Shown here: in pieces, positions 1 to 13,199 of the stretch | Position numbering within the stretch: position 1 is the stretch's first letter | Layout of the letters: every line of letters begins with the position of its first letter | Assembly: GCA_038502445.1 (NCBI GenBank) | Contig: JAHLJS010000059.1 | Coordinates: 322,774 to 386,773 of the forward strand | Direction: 5' to 3' | Source of the DNA: Eremochloa ophiuroides | Taxonomy: Eukaryota > Streptophyta > Magnoliopsida > Poales > Poaceae | Length of the DNA: 64,000 nucleotides | Notes under the pieces: generated by a model | What the model saw: only the letters and a program-made list of their open reading frames with translations | The model's database searches: none | What the model was told of the DNA's origin: nothing | Program-made: the position numbers and the translations under genes

Positions 1-3000
1 GCTGGCAAATATGCCAATCACAAACCCTGTCAGCCGAGCCACTGGCTTCTTGGGTCACCGTTAAATCGTTCTGAGACGTAATATGTATCGCGGGTTTGGG
101 GGGCCCATATTCTAGAGACGAACCCACTTCCAGGAAGCCTCAGGTCCTTGACCTGCCCTTGGTAAGATGGTGTCTCTGCACATACTTCCTACCTCCAGAA
201 TATGTCTACCTTATCAGCCCCAATTCCCGGCTCAGAAAGAAATACTCGGCTTCGCGGTCAGAACGACTTATCTGGCCAGCTATGTGACGACGTCCTTCAA
301 TTCAACTGATGTCTGGTGGCCTCAGTCCTAGTCGGCCGCAAGCAGCACCGAAGTCAACATGACCCATGTCATGCAGCTCCCCGCTACCTAGCCTTGATTC
401 TCTCATTAGTTCATTGTGGCATGGTGACACATATAGCCAACCATGTGGATCTCGTCAGTCACCACCTACACTCGCGGATGACAGGAAATCACCGACTTTC
501 TCGCGGATGACAGGAAATCACCCGACTTCTACCGGTCTAAGCAGGGCTAAGCATAAGATCGGTCACCTGTCTAGTAATAGTATCAGGTTCACATATATAG
601 TAGACAAGGTAGATATGCAGCAACGGTTTCAAACCAACTCCTATACTTAAATGCACAAACATACGATTTAATAAAGACCGGTGCATTTATAAAAAGAGAT
701 AGGTGGAGGCTTAGGGATGCTCCGGGGCTTGCCTGGGGTTCACACTAAGTTAGTGTTGTTAGATGACACTTGTTCGACGAGCATTTCCCATCCAAGCACT
801 CGATTAGTCCTTCCACCTTCGTGATTAGTCCACCACACCGTCTTGTGGTTAGTTCCATCATCATGTCCTTCATGTTCACGTGTTCATCTAGCGTACCTAA
901 ATGAGATGAACAATGCACATGCATGATAAGAGAAAGTAATACAAGACATGTTAATCTAGCATCACTGAACCATGAGCTAACAATGCCACCAAGCAAGGCA
1001 ACATGAAAGCATCCTAATCTCACATATGCAGTTTAAGGACAGCAGGACAGTAAGCACAAGATTTAACCATAACTGAAGCTATATACATCCAACCAGGGTG
1101 ATCTAAGCTTTTCTGGAAAGCTATTGAAATTTTCTACAACTTTGGTATTTTCCTCTTCAGATGATTTAATTCATATAAAGGTCAAACAACACGAAGAAAG
1201 CAGCTCTGTCCAGATTTGGACAGATTCTGTCCTCCCACTTCAAACAATCAAAACTAGAGATCTAGACCACAAAATGGATGATCCTTGACAATTTAGAAAG
1301 CCAATGAAATTTACTAAAACTCTTTTATTATCACCAAGAGGTGATTTAAAGCATAAATTGATTAAACAAAGCAAACATTCAGATCTAGACAGAAAGCAAT
1401 CCAAACCTGACAGCAGACTTCCAAAAGCCATAACTCCTAAACTATCAGGCCTATGACCATGAAGATTTAGGACAAGCTATGCAATGAAGTTAGCTACAAC
1501 TTTTGTATAGAACACTCTCATGCAACATCATTTTCCTAGATAAATCATCACAACAACAGGTGCTGCTCCTGCAGCCATTTTCAGCATATAAGCAAAACAT
1601 GCTTTTCACTTAATTATCACCCAAGCACACATAGGAATGAACTATTTGGATAGCTCCAAACATCATTAAATGATCATACAACACTTAGATCAGATAATAT
1701 ATACATGACAAGCATTATAAGAAACATACATGTATGTGTCCATTTACCTACAACCTTTTACTAATTAGTGCATAAAGGCCTATAAATTAATTATTTAAGT
1801 CATATGATAAACATCTCAAATAGACACCAAATTTTTATGATAGCTAGGTGATAACAAATCATGACCAAAGTTCAAATCTTACATGCTCAGGTTTCATAAT
1901 TTAATTATTACAAAATAAACAACTTTATAATGCAATAAAGCATTGGAAAGCAAGTTAAATATGAAACTCAACTTTTTCTGAAACAACTTAGCCATATTAT
2001 TGTTCTCAGGTTACTACAATATCATACAAAGGTGGTGGAGTAACATTTTCCATTTTTACATATATATAATAATTATTCACATTTAAAACTACTTAACAGG
2101 CATAAAACAAGATAAATCAACAACTCAGTCATACATGCACCATAAATCATGAAATTTTAACCATACATCACACATCATACAGAGAGTCTACAATTAATTT
2201 TCATTCCATTTGGAGCAATAAAACTCCAGTTACAAAAATAACAAGCAATTCAACCATTTATTTCCTATTTAAAAGATTAATGTGAAACACCAATAAAACA
2301 GTAAACAACCTATATGTTTTTTTTTTGAGCTAGTGCATGTCATTAGAAGACTGACAAAATTGGAATCATGATTTTTGGACATATATTTCTCAAAATGTGG
2401 ATCGGGATGATTTAAATAAACTTCTAAACCATTTCAATAATGAATTTCTACAGCATAAATACAGGCATGCATGACACAACCAACTGTACTAACATGCAGA
2501 AAACTTTACCACGAATCCAACAAAACAAGCCTCATCATTTTTGGAGCTCTAAAACTGTAGATATTAATTTCCAAAGATTAATGCATTTCCTGGAAAAAGA
2601 AAACAGAACAAAAACAACTAAACCCTAACAACTGCTAGGAGCACACGGCCCATTTACCCACCCGCGCACCAGAGGCGCTGCCGACTGGGCCCTCTGGCCA
2701 CTGGGCCCCGCTTGTCATCGAGACAGAAAACCGGCGGCCGGTTAACAGGCGAAAGCTCGCCGTCGGCGGCTTCTCCGGCGACGAGACTCGCACCGTCGGA
2801 TTCCTCACTACGAGATGCACCCAACGAGGTAGGTTATGGAGGGGTTAAGAGCTCGGAGCTAGGGAGGCGGCGTCCATGGTGGCTCGGCGGCGACGGTGAG
2901 CGGCGAACTCGCCGTCTCCGGTGGCAAGGTGGTCAGGAAAGGCGCGCACGAGCAGGATAAGGTCACAGAGGAGCTCTTAGGCTAGATCTACGGGATGGAC

Positions 3001-4491
3001 GGGCTGCGGCAAAGCGCTTCGCGTATGGCCCCGCGGCGCTGCCCAGAGCGCAGCGGCGGTGTGCCGTGTTCCGGCGAGAAGAGGCCGGTAGAGTTTAAAC
3101 TCTCGAGGCACAAACTTCAACAACTCCTAGGGACACTAAATAGAGGGAGAAAAAGCAGTAGGGGAGGTGCCACAGAGGGCTCTTCACGTGAGCCGACCTC
3201 GCTGGCGGCGCTAATGGCGGACGCGGCCACGGCTCTGGCCGTGTCCGGCCTCAGCGGTGAAGAAGGCCAGGCACAGATTGTTAGGGAGGCAGAGGGGATG
3301 TGCTGCAGCCATAGTGGCGAGGAATTGGACGGTGGAACAGCGTGGAGGGCGAATTTGGTGGCGAGGGCGGGTACTGCACCAGCTGTCGCATGGCCAGCCG
3401 AGAGAGGCGAGCGGAGAGGGATAGCGGCAAGGAAGGAAGAGAGAGCCAGGAGAGGGCGAAGTGGAGTGCTCTGGTGCCCTTTTCATTGAGCAGAGAGCGG
3501 ACAGAGATGCAGCAAGGCGATTGGCCATGGTGGGCGTGCCCAGAGCTCGAGTGAACACGTGTTCTCTGTTGCAGCATTTTGACGAGCACTGGTGGGTGAT
3601 ATTCAGGCGCCGCTTAGGATTCGATTTTCGGCATATTCGGGAAAGATTCGGACCTCGACCACAGAAGCAAAGTTGTTTCCTTCCAGATGCCTCTCCAACT
3701 TTGATTAAGGGTGCTCGGCAGTTTGATCACCCAATTAGGAGATAATTAGCCTCTAAAGTGATGCTGTCAACAGCCCAATTACGATCAAGGATCGAGTGGA
3801 AACTCTTGTCAAACGCAGTCGGATTGACCTCAAATTTGAATATGTTGTGCTCCAAAGAGTTTGAAACAACTTTTATATTGGGCTCCCACTCAAGTTGCTA
3901 AACAACTTTGGAGCAACCACGACGGCATATGCCATAGGGGCAGATTTCAGACTTAGAAATTATTATGAAATCCTGAAATCAGGATTTTTGCCAACTTGAT
4001 TTCCACTGTTTTGAGGCACTTAGAGTTGAATCATGACTTGGTCCAAAAATAACATTGTTGTACTCCAAAATATCTTCAATATTTATTAAAGGTCAAACTT
4101 CATACCTTGCTCACAAATAGTATTTCCACTTTGGTCAAAGTAAGATCATTAGAGAGCTCAAAGTAGATGTTTAGGCCAATAAAGGTATTTTCTTGGCATT
4201 TGCTCAACATGAGTCCTTCATGACTTTTGTTGTAGAGTTCAAATAGAGTTGTTTGGGCAAGGTTGCAAGGTTTGGTTGACTTTGCATGCTCATCTTCACT
4301 TAATCCATAAATCCGATTAAGTGAACAACTTGTCATTCCATGTGAATTTTCAATTCGGATCTTTATGAACCATTTCCAGTGATCATGGTAGATGATATGA
4401 AGGTGAGACAGTGATCAAGATCATTTATTGACATAACTGGGTTAGGTTCACACTCGCTGGTTAGCTCGTGACTAACACCTGGGGTGTTACA
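1..4491 (-). repeat. 3' LTR of LARD-1 (partial)
   Basis: The sequence from base 1 matches the 5' LTR from 10561 onward nearly base for base with scattered small indels, and ends at the same terminal GGGGTGTTACA. By that alignment the window lacks about 817 bases of its distal (U5) end. Variants specific to LARD-1, for instance around 4265-4335 compared with 14850-14910, are shared by its two LTRs and differ from LARD-2, which shows that they belong together. Confidence 0.9.
745..1023 (-). other. LTR small ORF, LARD-1 3' LTR copy (frame-shifted end)
   Basis: This is the 3' LTR counterpart of the 78-codon frame at 11275-11511. It has the same core (the block TLDEHVNMKDMMMELTTRRC) but is extended upstream and given a different last few residues by single-base indels near 985 and 760. 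It is probably not translated as such. It marks the putative exon that ends at the GC-type donor (intron side 728-733). Confidence 0.35.
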
Positions 4492-4508
4492 GCCTTCCCC
4501 CCTTAAAG
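4492..4508 (-). promoter_or_regulatory. Polypurine tract of LARD-1
   Basis: On the minus strand this reads CTTTAAGGGGGGAAGGC directly before the LTR start TGTAACACC. It is the expected plus-strand primer for reverse transcription. It is almost identical to the tract of the coding Tekay element at 55438-55454. Confidence 0.85.
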
Positions 4509-4527
4509 GAATCTCGTCCCGAGATTC
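4509..4527 (-). promoter_or_regulatory. Stem-loop next to the polypurine tract, LARD-1
   Basis: A perfect 8-bp stem, GAATCTCG / CGAGATTC, encloses a GGA loop (minus strand) and abuts the polypurine tract. The same structure with changed but still pairing bases occurs at 30480-30498, 55419-55437 and 45378-45396. Confidence 0.7.
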
Positions 4528-7500
4528 GGAACGGAAGAACTTTCAAGGGTAGAGAAGCATGTCATCCATTTCCAAGGTGGTGCTAGTACAGGCTAAGGCT
4601 ACGTAAAAATTCTAAAACACTGGTAGGCAGGAGTGATCACCTCATGGCTCACAATAAAGTGCGGACGATAAAGGTTGTTCAGTTGTTAGTCCGAGAGATC
4701 ATGTACTCCCATTTACTTGGATGCAAATGCAAGAGGGATCATTATGGATAGGACAACTTTCCAATCATTCAAGAATTCTTAGAAGTTAACTCTTGGTTGA
4801 AGAATTTTCTTCGTTGACTTCTATGAAGCATTGTTACTTGGGGATGAATCCAAGATAACACTGCCAATTAATTTGGGAGGATTTCAAGACAACTCATCCC
4901 AATTAGCACTTTTAGCATGCAGGGTGTGAATTGGAGTGTCAAAGAGTAGTTTTCAAAACATCTTATTCTCTAGTGGATATAGCATACACCACTATTTTCA
5001 TATGGGATGAGATCATGGACGAGGCAGATAGTTACTGAACCTGAGAAAATTGATTGACAACATGCAAGGTTTCTATTGGTTGTAGACACTAATTTACTGA
5101 GATGCAGACTGATGGAAAGCTACATAATGTTCCATGTGTACAGTTCTCTTTCTGATGGCAACACTGTATTATTTGAGTTTGTTGAGTGAACGATGAATGC
5201 GATAGCTGACTCTGTCGGCTCAGTGCTTTTGATGTCCACCAATAAGGGAACCCCCGTGTCTATGTAGCAACAGTCGTTTGGGTAGAGCTTGAGGTAACCT
5301 CTCTATAACTGTTGTTGTAAGAAAAACAATGATAGCAGTCGCCATTTCTAACAAGATCCTTGAAAACAAAACACATATGCTCTCAATATGTATTTCAAGA
5401 TTTGATCAATTCTTCCTGATTGGCCTGAGGTATGCTATGCTAAAGATAGGATGAACTCTGGATTAGTTTCATTATGTACACAAAGTTTTCTGTCACTCTG
5501 TGATAAAAGGTACAGAGGACATCAAGTGACAAGTGTAGGTATACAGATGCATATGGCTTACACTCCTATTCTCTTCCAAGGCACAAGATTCTGGTACGGC
5601 ATTTACTCGAGTAAGGTGATTCTTTTAAATGCTTCCAAAATGAGCTGAAAACTATAGTTCATGATCCGAGGCAATGGTTTGGGGTGCACCTTGCAGTAGC
5701 AAAAGTTTGTGCAATATGCAACTTGGCATACACATTTGCACGATGGTTAGTCTAGACAGTCATGAATTGTGCAGGTTGATGAGACAGATCACAAATTCCT
5801 GCATAGAATCAAAAACCTTTTTGTACACAAGGAAAACCTGATGAGCAATCCCAAACTTATGTATTCTCATTTGCAGCCGAGAATAAACAAGATTGAAGCG
5901 GATTGGCAGGTTTAATGAGGTTGGGTTGTGTAGAGTGTTTACTCACAAAGTTTTGAGAAGCAGTCCTCTACCAACAACTTGAGTACAACTTTCTTCATGA
6001 TACAACCATGAATTAACAAAACCAACTTGTTGAACTACTTTTGACATGGGTAAACCTTCTTATTTTGCATCAGCAATCCGAGATCAGAGGGTTTCCAAAT
6101 AGAAATCTGAAATATGTTGTTTGACATAATTCAACTTGTCTTCACTTCACACTCTTAGGAGTTGAGTGGTAGAACACCTTGACCGATCAAGAATAAGGAA
6201 CTAGATTTTTTTATGTCGTTTTTGTTGTCCATACCATAGAGTATCAAAAAGGGCACCTGATTGCACCAAGATGTACTATGGTATTGACTTCATCTGTTGG
6301 GGTGTCTTTTGTAGCTCTTCACTAGGCTGAAACCATAGTTTGCACTATCTGAGTGATTGACAAGATGGAATTAGCTTCATTATAGCAAGGCCTTGGAGGT
6401 AAGGGTGCCACAAATAGTACCATTTGGCTTAGGGGTTTCTTGCATAGCATGGTTCTATGAGACATGGCCTTCAAAAACGGGGTTAACTACTTCTATATAA
6501 CCACGGGACATACTTGTTAGCATAAAACAACACTTCTTGATAGTGATCTATTTGGCTATTTCATGCATCCATTTCTTTATGTCAAACAGACTAATCCAAT
6601 TGGGCAATACATTGCTCACATGAGAGAGCGAATGAACAAACTTCTGCATTTCATTAGCAGAGGCAATCATCTCATCGAGCAGAAACTAATAACGGCCGGT
6701 CTTGTTCCTTCTTGATACAAGAACCAAATACACTTCATTGCTTAGCTGCAGACTATTCTTCACACTGGGGTAACTAGTTAGTTGTCCCTAAAAAGGCTCT
6801 ACATCTTCAGCTTCTGTAGCAAATGGCTGCAGAGGATATACATGCACAAGGTCACCATCATGGTCAGCAGACATGAAGCAACACATGAGAAGATTTATTT
6901 TGACCGTATGATCTTCATGCAAATAGGTATTGAACTTGGATAGAAGCTAGTGGACTTGAAAATAACCTACCAGAAAACATATCACATCCTGCTAACTATT
7001 GTCTGACATACTTTGCAGATAACTTTAAAGTTCGTGTGCTCTTTTGATCCCACAATAATGGCAGGTGCTGGTTGATATGCCCTAGTAGATCATGTCAGAT
7101 TTTTTGTTTACCATATCTTGTAGTATGTCAATGTTGATGTCAGTGACTTGCTCTTCAAAGATCATTCTCTTTGTGACTTCTGAAGGAAGCTATATACTTG
7201 ACAAACATCTGTACCTTCTGATAGAACATTGAAGGATCGAGTCGGTAAAGACTTTGCAAGATAGATCAAGAAACATAGGAGATAAATCAATTTGAATTAG
7301 AGGCACCTTCAAAGATAGATTTAGGAAAATCCATGGAAGACAACACATTGGTATTACTTCATAATGGATTACGATTAGAGGCCGTGATACCAACGTGTGC
7401 CGAGAAGCACTACTTTATTGGGCGTCCCCACAAAGAGGTTCTCGGTTTCGTCACGGCACCATCAGTCAATAATCATAACACCACTATCAAACATGACCAA

Positions 7501-9729
7501 CGAGAAATCTTAAGAAACATGGATAGATTGGGAGATACGAGATATTTCGCATCGGTGTAGTTCTGCAATGTATCATGACCAGAGACCTCGATATTCGCAC
7601 GTGCCGAGCAACACAGCCTAGTGGTTGCGATCCACAGGATGTCCTCGGTTTCGTCGCAGTATCATCGATCACGGATCATAACAACATAAATGAACATACA
7701 ACCAATGAGAAAATCATGCGTGGCAAGGATAGATTTGTGCAAGGATGACATTTCGCAGAGGGAAGGTAAGCTACTATAATCAATTATAGGGTTAATAGCC
7801 AACAAGAACATGATCTGGCAATGAAAACATGAGTTAGAAGACAGATTAGTTGCCAAAATAGCAGTACATGAGGCTTTGCTTCAGTCCCACGCGGTTTCCA
7901 TGTGTCTAGTATGGAGATTACCCGACCCATGATTTACAAGAGATTAGATAGGAGGGAAAATCATGAGACAAAGATTGACTAGCATCTTGAGAAAAAGATA
8001 ACCCTAACAACCAGATGTCTCATGAACCAACTATATACAACAATCATAGGTTGAGTTGACAAACATCATGATTCATACAGAAAGAATACAAGGAAAATGG
8101 AGAAGGAGAGATTTAACTCACACAAGATGGTTTCCTTCAAGTGAGTAACAAAGAGAGGGTCTAGATAGAAACATGGCATAAGAGAATTATAGGTTAGCTA
8201 CCAAGAATAACTAACATGAGATTCTATAATTCCACATGCATCTCGCATTTATCAAGAAACCTTCAGACCATCCAATGGCGTGAGCTTGTGTACCATTAAT
8301 TAGTACTAGGAGACTCTTAATGATCAGCATTGCTAGGCCTTTAGAGAGATTTGGAAAACAACTTGATCATGGGACAGATTCAATGCATGATTTGTGAGAT
8401 TGAATTGATAAAACCATAACATGATCCATAACGAAAAGATTACAAGGAAACTTCTGGGTAATCTGAGAAGAGGTTCAAATCAAGGATTTGGGCAAAGATT
8501 CCAATGAACATGATGTAGGCAAGCCTTGCTGAATGAAATCTAAACATTCTCTAGATATGGAGAAGACTGCTGGAAGTAAGGAACAGATTAGATCAAATCA
8601 TTTGTAGGGGTGATCAATTTTGCATAACCTGATTTCCAAAGAAAAGATTATAAGATCTAATTTAACAGAGATCAAGCTATCATCATGACATCTAGAAGGA
8701 CTAGAGGAGACACTCCAGATAGGATTTGGATAAGGCTTTAGATGAAAGAAAATGCAGGCATGGTTTCATAGATCTTGAACAAGAACATATGACGACCATA
8801 GGCTAGCATTAAGAGAAAACTCAGGTGGGTCTATTGTGCCAAATGAAAAGCCTACAGGCAGAATTGGTTTAGCTTCTGACCAGATTTATGGTTGAGAAAT
8901 ACTTATAGAGGCTACTTAAAGGTTTAGCAACTCTTATGATTTCAAAACAAGCAAGGAAGAGAGGCAACACAAGTTGAAAACCTAATAAGGCTATTCAGAC
9001 AACATAGAACACCGATGAGATAAGCATATTTATGCAACAAGCAACAATCACATGATGCAACAATCATGATGCATGCTCGTCCTATTCGTTCTCACTCAGT
9101 TGCCTATATAGCATGGCAAATACGTTCTATGTCGGTGGCATAACATACGTACTCTCTCGGTATATAGCTAGTCGTTAACTACCATATACGCATTCGAGGT
9201 TAGCGTACCTGCAGAAGATTCATTTCAGCCCAACCCCACATGTATGCATGGCAATAATAAGCACTTTTTGCCGGAAATGCTCCCATGAGCACTTGCGACC
9301 CCAGAAAGTAATTACACCACAATACTTCCATAAGTACACATATGAACCACATGTACTCACTTCAGTAACCATAAGCACTCACCATAGATCGACGGTTGTT
9401 CGATCGTACACTCACATCTCACCTTACCTCATTCGACGTGGCACATTGGCCCATAAGAAGCAATAAGAAGCCGCAATGTCACATATATCCGCGCAATAAA
9501 ACCAAATGAACCGCAAATGGAAACATGATGCAATTCCCCTGTTAGTACTTATATAAGCCACCTAATAATCCTAATATGGGCTATAAGACTTGGTCCTTGG
9601 CACACTTAGTTTGTTCAAACCATTTGTTTAAAACACCTATATATATATCTATAAGTTGGTAATTAGTTTCGCAAACTCAAAACTTTTTTTATTTTTAAAT
9701 GCTCATGTGACGGTACATGCTGAATTTTT
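4528..9729 (-). other. Non-coding internal domain of LARD-1
   Basis: About 5.2 kb between the hairpin and the primer site. No retroviral protein motif (zinc knuckle, DSGA protease, FIDD/YxDD RT, DD35E integrase) is seen in any frame. It is well conserved with the internal region of LARD-2 (30499-35708), so it is kept as nucleotide sequence rather than as protein. It holds one imperfect internal duplication (7383-7716). In LARDs such domains are thought to carry packaging or dimerisation signals; this is inference here. Confidence 0.8.
7383..7716 (-). repeat. Imperfect direct duplication inside the LARD-1 internal domain
   Basis: Two diverged units, about 7383-7513 and 7586-7716, offset by about 203 bases. 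Both contain GTGCCGAG, then CTCGGTTTCGTC, then an AATCATAAC-type block and an ACCAA(C/T)GAGAAA block in the same order. The same pair occurs in LARD-2 at 33356-33690, so the duplication predates both insertions. Confidence 0.6.
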
Positions 9730-9741
9730 GCTCTGGTACCA
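9730..9741 (-). promoter_or_regulatory. Primer-binding site of LARD-1
   Basis: The minus strand reads TGGTACCAGAGC two bases inside the LTR end. This is one mismatch from the initiator-Met tRNA primer site TGGTATCAGAGC used by many plant Ty3/gypsy and copia elements. Confidence 0.8.
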
Positions 9742-10174
9742 ACTGTAACAGAACCGACCAATTTATACGAGCACAAGTACAGCGACAGCTGTTTTCCCAG
9801 CTATCAAGCCACACTTGAGCCAATATAAACCCGGTAGTCCGTGAAATCTCGAAGGATTTCAAACTTTTACACAGTACATACCCCAAGGATCACAGAAACT
9901 CAGCAGTACACATACACATGATACATAGATTCGCACATATTTCAAATACATCAGAGTACAAGATAAACTTTTACATAAAAGTTCAATAGCGGAAACGAAA
10001 TCGTTTTACATAAGCTTAATTTCATAATACAGTGCCAAGTACCGACCAGTCATAGCAACATAGATGAGATAGATAACATGACCTTGCCCAAGGTCTAGTC
10101 TTCCCCTCCCGAAGGATAGAAGTAACTCTTTTAATCAACAAAGCATTCCTCCTGCAACATTGGGAATAAAACCC

Positions 10175-10194
10175 TGAGTACTCAATTGTACTCA
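10175..10194 (-). promoter_or_regulatory. GAGTAC hairpin before the acceptor, LARD-1 5' LTR
   Basis: TGAGTAC / GTACTCA inverted repeat with a six-base spacer. On the minus strand it follows GTAAGTCT and precedes ATGTTGCAGG. The same block, with the same neighbours, is in LARD-2 (36153-36172) and the Tekay LTRs (50100-50116, 58814-58830). Confidence 0.6.
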
Positions 10195-11274
10195 GCTAGA
10201 CTTACCCGACAGGAAGTAAATAAAAAGACTCTCAAGGATATGTAAGACTTATTTGGTGGAGCTCAGAGGATAGCAACATTTTTGCATAAAAAGCATTACT
10301 ACAATAGTTCCTCAACTTATAAGTTTTAGATGTGATTCAGCTTCGATTTCAGTTAAGCTATTAAGCTACGGTTTGCAGCTATACTAAACAATCACTTGAT
10401 ATTATAGCAATCAATAAAACCATATGATTTCTGATATCCACAGATATCAACCTCATCTCACCGTAATCATTATGTTGAAGTTGTTAACCTCTACCTCACC
10501 AGAAGATCAGTTCAGTTTCTCACTAACCAGGAGAGATGGCAATTCGAATCGATTGTACCAGCTGGCAAATATGCCAATCACAAACCCTGTCAGCCGAGCC
10601 ACTGGCTTCTTGGGTCACCGTTAAATCGTTCTGAGACGTAATATGTATCGCGGGTTTGGGGGGGCCTATATTCTCAGAGACGAACCCACTTCCAGGAAGC
10701 CTCAGGTCCTTGACCTGCCCTTGGTAAGATGGTGTCTCTTCACATACTTCCTACCTCCAGAATATGCCTACCTTGTCAGCCCAAATTCCCGGCTCAGAAA
10801 GAAATACTCGGCTTCGTGGTCAGAACGACTTATCTGGCCAGCTATGTGACGACGTCCTTCAATCTCAACTGATGTCTGGTGGCCTCAGTCCTAGTCGGCC
10901 GCAAGCAGCACCGAAGTCAACATGACCCATGTCATGCAGCTCCCCGCTACCTAGCCTTGATTCGCTCATTAGTTCATTGTTGCATGGTGACACATATAGC
11001 CAACCATGTGGATCTCGTCAGTCAACACCTACACTCGCGGATGACAGGAAATCACCCGACTTTCTCGAGGATGACAGGAAATCACCCGACTTCTACCGGT
11101 CTAAGCAGGGCTAAGCATAAGATCGGTCACCTGTCTAGTAATAGTATCAGGTTCACATATATAGTAGACAAGGTAGATATGCAGCAACGGTTTCAAACCA
11201 ACTCCTATACTTAAATGCACAAACATACGATTTAATAAAGACCGGTGCATTTATAAAAAGAGATAGGTGGAGGC

Positions 11275-11511
11275 TTAGGGATGCTCCGGGGCTTGCCTGG
11301 GGTTCAGCACTAAGTTAGTGTTGGTTAGATGACACTTGTTCGACGAGCATTTCCCATCCAAGCACTCGATTAGTCCTTCCACCTTCGTGATTAGTCCACC
11401 ACACCGTCTTGTGGTTAGTTCCATCATCATGTCCTTCATGTTCACGTGTTCATCTAGCGTACCTAAATGAGATGAACAATGCACATGCATGAATAAGAGA
11501 AAGTAATACAA
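11275..11511 (-). other. Conserved 78-codon ORF in the LARD LTR (putative exon)
   Basis: A short open frame present in all four LARD LTR copies (also 745-1023, 26674-26910, 37249-37485). It contains THLGTLDEHVNMKDMMM-like and CGGLITKVEGLIECLDGKC segments with several Cys and Met. No known domain is recognised. It runs up to CCCCAG|GCAAGCCCC, a GC-type splice donor; the 15 bases over this junction are nearly identical in the Tekay LTR at 49194-49210. Conservation may simply reflect recent common origin of the copies, and the frame after the putative acceptor differs between LARD-1 and LARD-2, so translation is doubtful. Confidence 0.4.
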
Positions 11512-13199
11512 GACATGTTAATCTAGCATCACTGAACCATGAGCTAACAATGCCACCAAGCAAGGCAACATGAAAGCGATCCTAATCTCACATATGCAGT
11601 TTAAGGACAGCAGGATAGTAAGCACAAGATTTAACCATAACTGAAGCTATATACATCCAACCAGGGTGATCTAAGCTTTTTAGAAAGCTATTGAAATTTT
11701 CTACAACTTTGGTATTTTCCTCTTCAGATGATTTAATTCATATAAAGGTCAAACAACACAAAGAAGGCAGCTATGTCCAGATTTGGACAGATTCAGTCCT
11801 CCCACTTCAAACAATCAAAACTAGAGATCTAGACCACCAAAAGGGATGATCCTAGACAATTTAGAAAGCCAATGAAATTTACTAAAACTCTTCTATTATC
11901 ACCAAGAGGTTATTCAAAGCATAAATTGATTAAACAAAGCAAACATTCAGATCTGGACAGAAAACAATCCAAACCTGACAGCAGACTTCCAAAAGCCATA
12001 ACTCCTAAACTATCAGGCCTATGACCATGAAGATTTAGGACAAGCTATGCAATGAAGTTAGCTATAACTTTTGTATAGAACACACTCTCATGCAACATCA
12101 TTTTCCTAGATAAATCATCACAACAACAGGTGCTGCTCCTGCAGCCATTTTCAGCATATAAGCAAAACATGCTTTTCACTTAATTATCACCCAAACACAC
12201 ATAGGAATGAACTATTTAGATAGCTCCAAACATCATTAAATGATCATACAACACTTAGATCATATTAATACATGACAAGCATTATAAGAAACATACATGT
12301 ATGTGTCCATTTACCTACAACATTTTACTAATTAGTGCATAAAGGCCTATAAATTAATTATTTAAGTCATATGATAAACATCTCAAATAGACACCAAATT
12401 TTTATGATAGCTAGGTGATAACAAATCATGACCAAAGTTCAAATCTTACATGCTCAGGTTTCATAATTTAATTATTACAAAATAAACAACTTTATAATGC
12501 AATAAAGCATTGGAAAGCAAGTTAAATATGAAACTCAACTTTTTCTGAAACAACTTAGCCATATTATTGTTTCTAAGGTTACTACAATATCATACAAAGG
12601 TGGTGGAGTAACATTTTCCATTTTTACATATATATAATAATTATTACACATTTAAAACTACTTAACAGGCATAAAAAAAGATAAATCAACAACTCAGTCA
12701 TACATGCACCATAAATCATGAAATTTTAACCATACATCACACATCATACAGAGAGTCTACAATTAACTTTTCATGCCATTTGGAGCAATAAAACTCTAGT
12801 TACAAAAATAACAAGCAATTCAACCATTTATTTCCTATTTAACAAGATTAATGTGAAACACCAATAAAACAGTAAACAACCTATATGTTTTATATTTTTA
12901 TGAGCTAGTGCATGTCATTAGAAGACTAACAAAATTGGAATCATGATTTTTGGACATATATTTCTCAAAATGTGGATCGGGATGATTTAAATAAACTTCT
13001 AAACCACATTTCAATAATGAATTTCTATAGCATAAATACAGGCATGCATGACACAACCAACTGTACTAACATGCAGAAAACTTTACCACTGAATCCAACA
13101 AAACAAGCCTTATCATTTTTGGAGCTCTAAAACTCTAGATATTAATTTCAAAGATTAATGCATTTCCTGGAAAAAGAAAACAGAACAGAAACAACTAAA

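Noticed and set aside
7333..7560. 75-codon plus-strand frame in the LARD internal domain as a gene
   Set aside because: Antisense to the element, no domain, and it covers part of the imperfect duplication; LARD-2 extends it upstream to 101 codons with several substitutions.
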